In this document: positions 61,528 to 64,000 of the stretch, one piece after another
Position numbering within the stretch: position 1 is the first letter of the stretch
Layout of the letters: each line of letters starts with the position of its first letter
From: Sciscionella marina DSM 45152
GTDB lineage: Bacteria > Actinomycetota > Actinomycetes > Mycobacteriales > Pseudonocardiaceae
Assembly (NCBI RefSeq): GCF_000379465.1
Contig: NZ_KB905399.1
Coordinates: forward strand, 1 to 64,000
Reading direction: 5' to 3'
Length of the DNA: 64,000 bases
The notes under the pieces: model-generated
Seen by the model: the letters and a program-made list of their open reading frames with translations, nothing else
Database searches by the model: none
What the model was told of the DNA's origin: nothing
Translations under genes and position numbers: made by a program

Positions 61528-61884
61528 TCACGAGCCAGATGGCCAACGGACGGTCATGATGGTGGTGTCTTCGAGGGCTTCCCAGGAGTGGTCGATGCCC
61601 GGTCCCCACAATACGTAGTCGCCTTGTTCGGAGAGGGTGACGCTCTCGGTGGTGAGGTCGAGGCGGAACCGGCCGGAGATGAGCAGTAGGAGGGTGGTGC
61701 GCTGGTCGTCCGTGGTCCACCCGGCGCGCTTGTCGCCTGCTGGGTGGTTGAACCACTTGACCTCTACGTCTTGGGAGTGGCGCACGCCTTCGGCGGGGTC
61801 GATGAAGTGGCCGAGTATCCAGCCGCGTGTGTGTTCCCCGTCTGTGGCGGCGTTGCCGCTGTGCCAGTTGGCACCGGTCACCAT
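61528..61884 (-). CDS. cupin-fold signal-type protein
   Basis: A 118-residue small beta-barrel protein. The cupin-like strands are QRTTLLLLISGRFRLDLTTE and SEQGDYVLWGPGIDHSWEAL, with one His of the metal site clear. The start overlaps the stop of HTH-Nudix paralogue B by 7 bp, so the two are co-translated. It may bind the metabolite signal handled by that protein. Confidence 0.7.
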   Translation of the reverse strand: MVTGANWHSGNAATDGEHTRGWILGHFIDPAEGVRHSQDVEVKWFNHPAGDKRAGWTTDDQRTTLLLLISGRFRLDLTTESVTLSEQGDYVLWGPGIDHSWEALEDTTIMTVRWPSGS

Positions 61885-63440
61885 AGCTCCCATTCGATCG
61901 CCGGTAAGTCGACTCGTTCGCCGCCGAGCTGGGCGAGTCGACGCAGCCCTTGCAGGTAGGCGAAGAGTCCTTCGTTGCTCCACGCTATCTCACCGGCGAG
62001 CTCGGCCACCTGGTCCCGGTCGAGGGTGGAGACTTGCCGTAGACCGGACGCTTCCCAGTTGGCTTCGAGTGCTCCGCCGTGCTCGGTCCAGAACTGTTCG
62101 TCGTCGATGACGATCAGGCCGGGGAACTCGTAGTTTCCGCTGATCAGGTTGTATCCGAAGCCGGTGCACTCGATCCGGAGTGCGTTGGATTCGGCCAGCC
62201 CCCGCATCGGCGCGGACAGTCGGGAGGGGTGCATGGGGTCGGCGTGCCGGTCCTCGGCGATGGTGTTGTCGATGTCGCTGCGGCCGAACAGTTCTTCTTC
62301 CATCTCGCGCAGCAGGGTCGCGCCGAGTTGGGCATCGGTGCGGTAGTCGGTCATGGGCTGGTGGAAGCCCTTCGGGATGACCGCGAGCCGCCGCGCTGCG
62401 TTGAGCACGCGCCCGGAGCGTTCCTGGATCATGAGCACGTAGTCCGGACGTGGACGCAGCAGACTTGCCGGACGCGCGATGGCGCACAGCGCGAGGGTTC
62501 CGCCCGCGCATAGCCGATTGCTCACGTCGAGCACGGCGCCGAAATCGGGCAGGTAGCGGTCCCGCAAGGGGAGCTGGCCGGGAGCCACGGGCCGGTTGTC
62601 CGCGAGTGCGTCCACGGTCTCGGCTTCGAGTAGATCCGTGGTCAGGGCGTACCGGGCGAACCGGTCCACGCCGAGTTGCCCGCCGATCGAACCGGCGCAC
62701 ACATCCGTGCTGTCCAGCCGGTAGAGCGGCATGTCCACGAGTTGAACGTTGACCGTCAGCGCCTCGGCGAGCCGCGCCACGGCCTGCTCGGCGGCGCTGT
62801 CATCGAGTGCCGGTTCCGGAGCGGGAGCAGTAGTCACGGCCAACCGATCCGCCGCTCCGAGCAGCGGCGCGGCAAGGTCGAGCCATTCGGCACTGGTCAG
62901 GACCGTGGTTGCGGTCTCGGTATCGCCGATCCGCGCGCCGTAGCGGCCGTATCCCTCCGGCGCGTCGCCGTAGTAGCTGGCCAGCGCCCAGACGAGTTGC
63001 TGTTGGCTGACCTGTGCACGGCGCTGACCCCGGTCGTGTAGGGCCTGGCTGTCGAGCTCGGCGAGCTGCGCGGCGACCTTCGCGCGCGCTTGCCCTGCCG
63101 ACCACGTTGCGGCCTGGTCGAGCCATTCGAGCGCGCGCCCGATGTGCGGGTCTTCCACCAGTCGATGCGCGCCGCCGAGGCTCGGCTCTATGGTCGGCGA
63201 CGATCCGGTCCCGGTGGCTTCGTGGAATTGTCGGCGCACGTCCTCGGGGGCTTGTTCGAGCGCTGTATCGAGCACTTGTTGCGCGACGTTCATCGGCACC
63301 ATGTCCGGCTTCCGCCGCCAGTCGGCAACCGATCGGGCGCTCACGCCGAGATGTTCCGCGAATGCTTCGTTCGTCAGCCTGAGGGCTGCTCGCAACTGAT
63401 CGGCCGTCCGGCCGGTCCACTGCCACACGCGGTCAGCCAT
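61878..63440 (-). CDS. HTH protein with Nudix-like C-terminal domain, paralogue B
   Basis: A 520-residue protein sharing most of its C-terminal ~300 residues with paralogue A: VIPKGFHQPMTDYRTD, LLREMEEELFGRSDID (REUxEE core), GYNLISGNYEFPGLIVIDDE, and EIAWSNEGLFAYLQGLRR. The N-terminal part is different: a short HTH (LTNEAFAEHLGVSARSVADW) and an extra helical stretch with Ala-rich segments. ATG-Ala-Asp-Arg is used rather than upstream codons, because those cover an array of 11-bp repeats. It heads an operon with the cupin gene. Confidence 0.65.
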   Translation of the reverse strand: MADRVWQWTGRTADQLRAALRLTNEAFAEHLGVSARSVADWRRKPDMVPMNVAQQVLDTALEQAPEDVRRQFHEATGTGSSPTIEPSLGGAHRLVEDPHIGRALEWLDQAATWSAGQARAKVAAQLAELDSQALHDRGQRRAQVSQQQLVWALASYYGDAPEGYGRYGARIGDTETATTVLTSAEWLDLAAPLLGAADRLAVTTAPAPEPALDDSAAEQAVARLAEALTVNVQLVDMPLYRLDSTDVCAGSIGGQLGVDRFARYALTTDLLEAETVDALADNRPVAPGQLPLRDRYLPDFGAVLDVSNRLCAGGTLALCAIARPASLLRPRPDYVLMIQERSGRVLNAARRLAVIPKGFHQPMTDYRTDAQLGATLLREMEEELFGRSDIDNTIAEDRHADPMHPSRLSAPMRGLAESNALRIECTGFGYNLISGNYEFPGLIVIDDEQFWTEHGGALEANWEASGLRQVSTLDRDQVAELAGEIAWSNEGLFAYLQGLRRLAQLGGERVDLPAIEWELW

Positions 63441-63460
63441 GAGCGCACCTGAGCTGCGGC

Positions 63461-63515
63461 GCTGCATCCCGGCTGCATGGAGACTGCACTGCGGCTGCGT
63501 CCTCGCTGCATGGTT
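63461..63515 (-). repeat. five 11-bp tandem direct repeats (GCTGCAT type), candidate operator array
   Basis: GCTGCAT-like heptamers begin at 63461, 63472, 63483, 63494 and 63505, exactly 11 bp apart, with variants ACTGCAC and GCTGCGT. A further GCTGCG starts 8 bp before the first copy. The array lies just upstream of paralogue B's start and puts the heptamers on one face of the helix. Read on the minus strand the unit is ATGCAGC. The remaining space to 63570 shows nothing else. Confidence 0.75.
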
Positions 63516-63570
63516 GGTGAGCGCGATCCGACGTTGAATTATTGGCATGAAACACAGTCATCAGAAAACC

Positions 63571-63987
63571 TCAACGACCGGGTTTGCGGCGCTCGCTGAA
63601 TCGCTCGACGACGTTCGCGACATTGGTATTGATTTCGTCGCTGACAATGCCGAGCCCGTCGAGCTTTTCCGTGATTTCCCGCAATTGGTGCTCGATCGCC
63701 GCGAGTCGCCCCGGTACGTCTTCGTCGCCGCGGACGACCGGCTCGGCGAGTTTCGGTGGCCGTTTGCCGGCCAGCACCGCGGCGAGGTGTCCGGGGTGCC
63801 AGTCGAGGGCGGTCGACAGCGCTTCGAGCGTGCGGTCGCTTCGCCGTCGCTGCGCGGTGTTGTGCTGAATCTCGGCGACCGTGGCGCGGGACACCTGCGA
63901 CCGCGCGACGAGCTCGCGCTGGCTGAGGCCGAGCTCCGACAACCGCGCGTTGATCGCTCGTGCGACTGCCTGCCAACCCTGCGCCAC
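63571..63987 (-). CDS. XRE-family transcriptional regulator
   Basis: A 138-residue protein with a helix-turn-helix (SQRELVARSQVSRATVAEIQ then HNTAQRRRSDRTLEALSTAL) and a C-terminal predicted coiled coil (RLAAIEHQLREITEKLDGLG). It ends about 55 bp before the 11-bp repeat array, so it is a candidate to bind it. It reads in the same direction as HTH-Nudix paralogue B. Confidence 0.8.
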   Translation of the reverse strand: MAQGWQAVARAINARLSELGLSQRELVARSQVSRATVAEIQHNTAQRRRSDRTLEALSTALDWHPGHLAAVLAGKRPPKLAEPVVRGDEDVPGRLAAIEHQLREITEKLDGLGIVSDEINTNVANVVERFSERRKPGR

Positions 63988-64000
63988 GTATCCCTCCGCT

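Noticed and set aside
63461-63515. CRISPR array
   Set aside because: Units are 11 bp with 7-bp cores and no 25-40-bp spacers; this is operator-like. No other CRISPR-like array was seen.

Overview
The window is about 64 kb of GC-rich actinobacterial chromosome. GTG and TTG starts, 4-bp stop/start overlaps, a mycothiol-dependent dehydrogenase relic, an IdeR/DtxR-type iron box and small WXG100-like proteins all fit a Pseudonocardiaceae/Nocardia-type organism. This is an inference from gene content; no rRNA or tRNA was seen. Decay is conspicuous: reductase, transporter, regulator and recombinase relics recur, and three frames are broken at the place where the family has Trp (TGG to TGA or TAG).

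Layout. 0.2-7.9 kb: a secreted DUF4232-like protein, a TetR regulator, a frameshifted small gene, a DesK/DesR-type two-component system, then a divergent ABC exporter operon ending in a secreted tripeptidyl-aminopeptidase-like hydrolase. 7.9-12.8 kb: an aldo/keto reductase relic and a mymA-like operon (Baeyer-Villiger-type monooxygenase, truncated second monooxygenase, diiron ferritin-like protein, hydrolase/SDR hybrid). 12.8-19.4 kb: IS relics, a DyP peroxidase/encapsulin pair, an SDR relic, a GlxA/HD/RidA group, and MFS and TetR relics. 19.4-25 kb: a GltS-like symporter split by a nonsense codon, an amino-acid-oxidase-type flavoprotein, an RpiR regulator, an NCS1 permease and a cupin.

25-32 kb: a tightly coupled GntR-controlled operon with a luciferase-like monooxygenase, two DUF1185 proteins, a hydrolase, an aldehyde dehydrogenase, a flavin reductase and a degenerate RibB/RibA-like protein. 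With the NCS1 permease it resembles the Rut pyrimidine pathway in logic. 32-51 kb: an iron-regulated binding protein and a second catabolic block containing another degenerate RibB-like protein, enoyl-CoA hydratase, CoA transferase, a RutA-like monooxygenase, flavin reductase, two PucR/CdaR regulators, acyl-CoA ligase, two thiolases, a DUF35 protein, MaoC dehydratase and three MFS carriers. This looks like uptake, oxygenation and CoA-dependent breakdown of an unidentified substrate. Both blocks pair a flavin monooxygenase and its reductase with a RibB-fold protein that has lost its catalytic residues.

51-64 kb is accessory DNA: a broken LuxR gene, a mycothiol dehydrogenase cut off by a serine-recombinase tail, three copies of a long perfect or near-perfect hairpin, a ~530-bp direct repeat with small Cys-rich genes, a possible type VII effector/membrane-partner cassette, and a candidate defence or dormancy locus. 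That locus has two HTH-plus-Nudix-like paralogues around a low-GC DUF3644/HEPN-type gene, a cupin and an XRE regulator. One paralogue is preceded by five direct repeats spaced exactly 11 bp apart.
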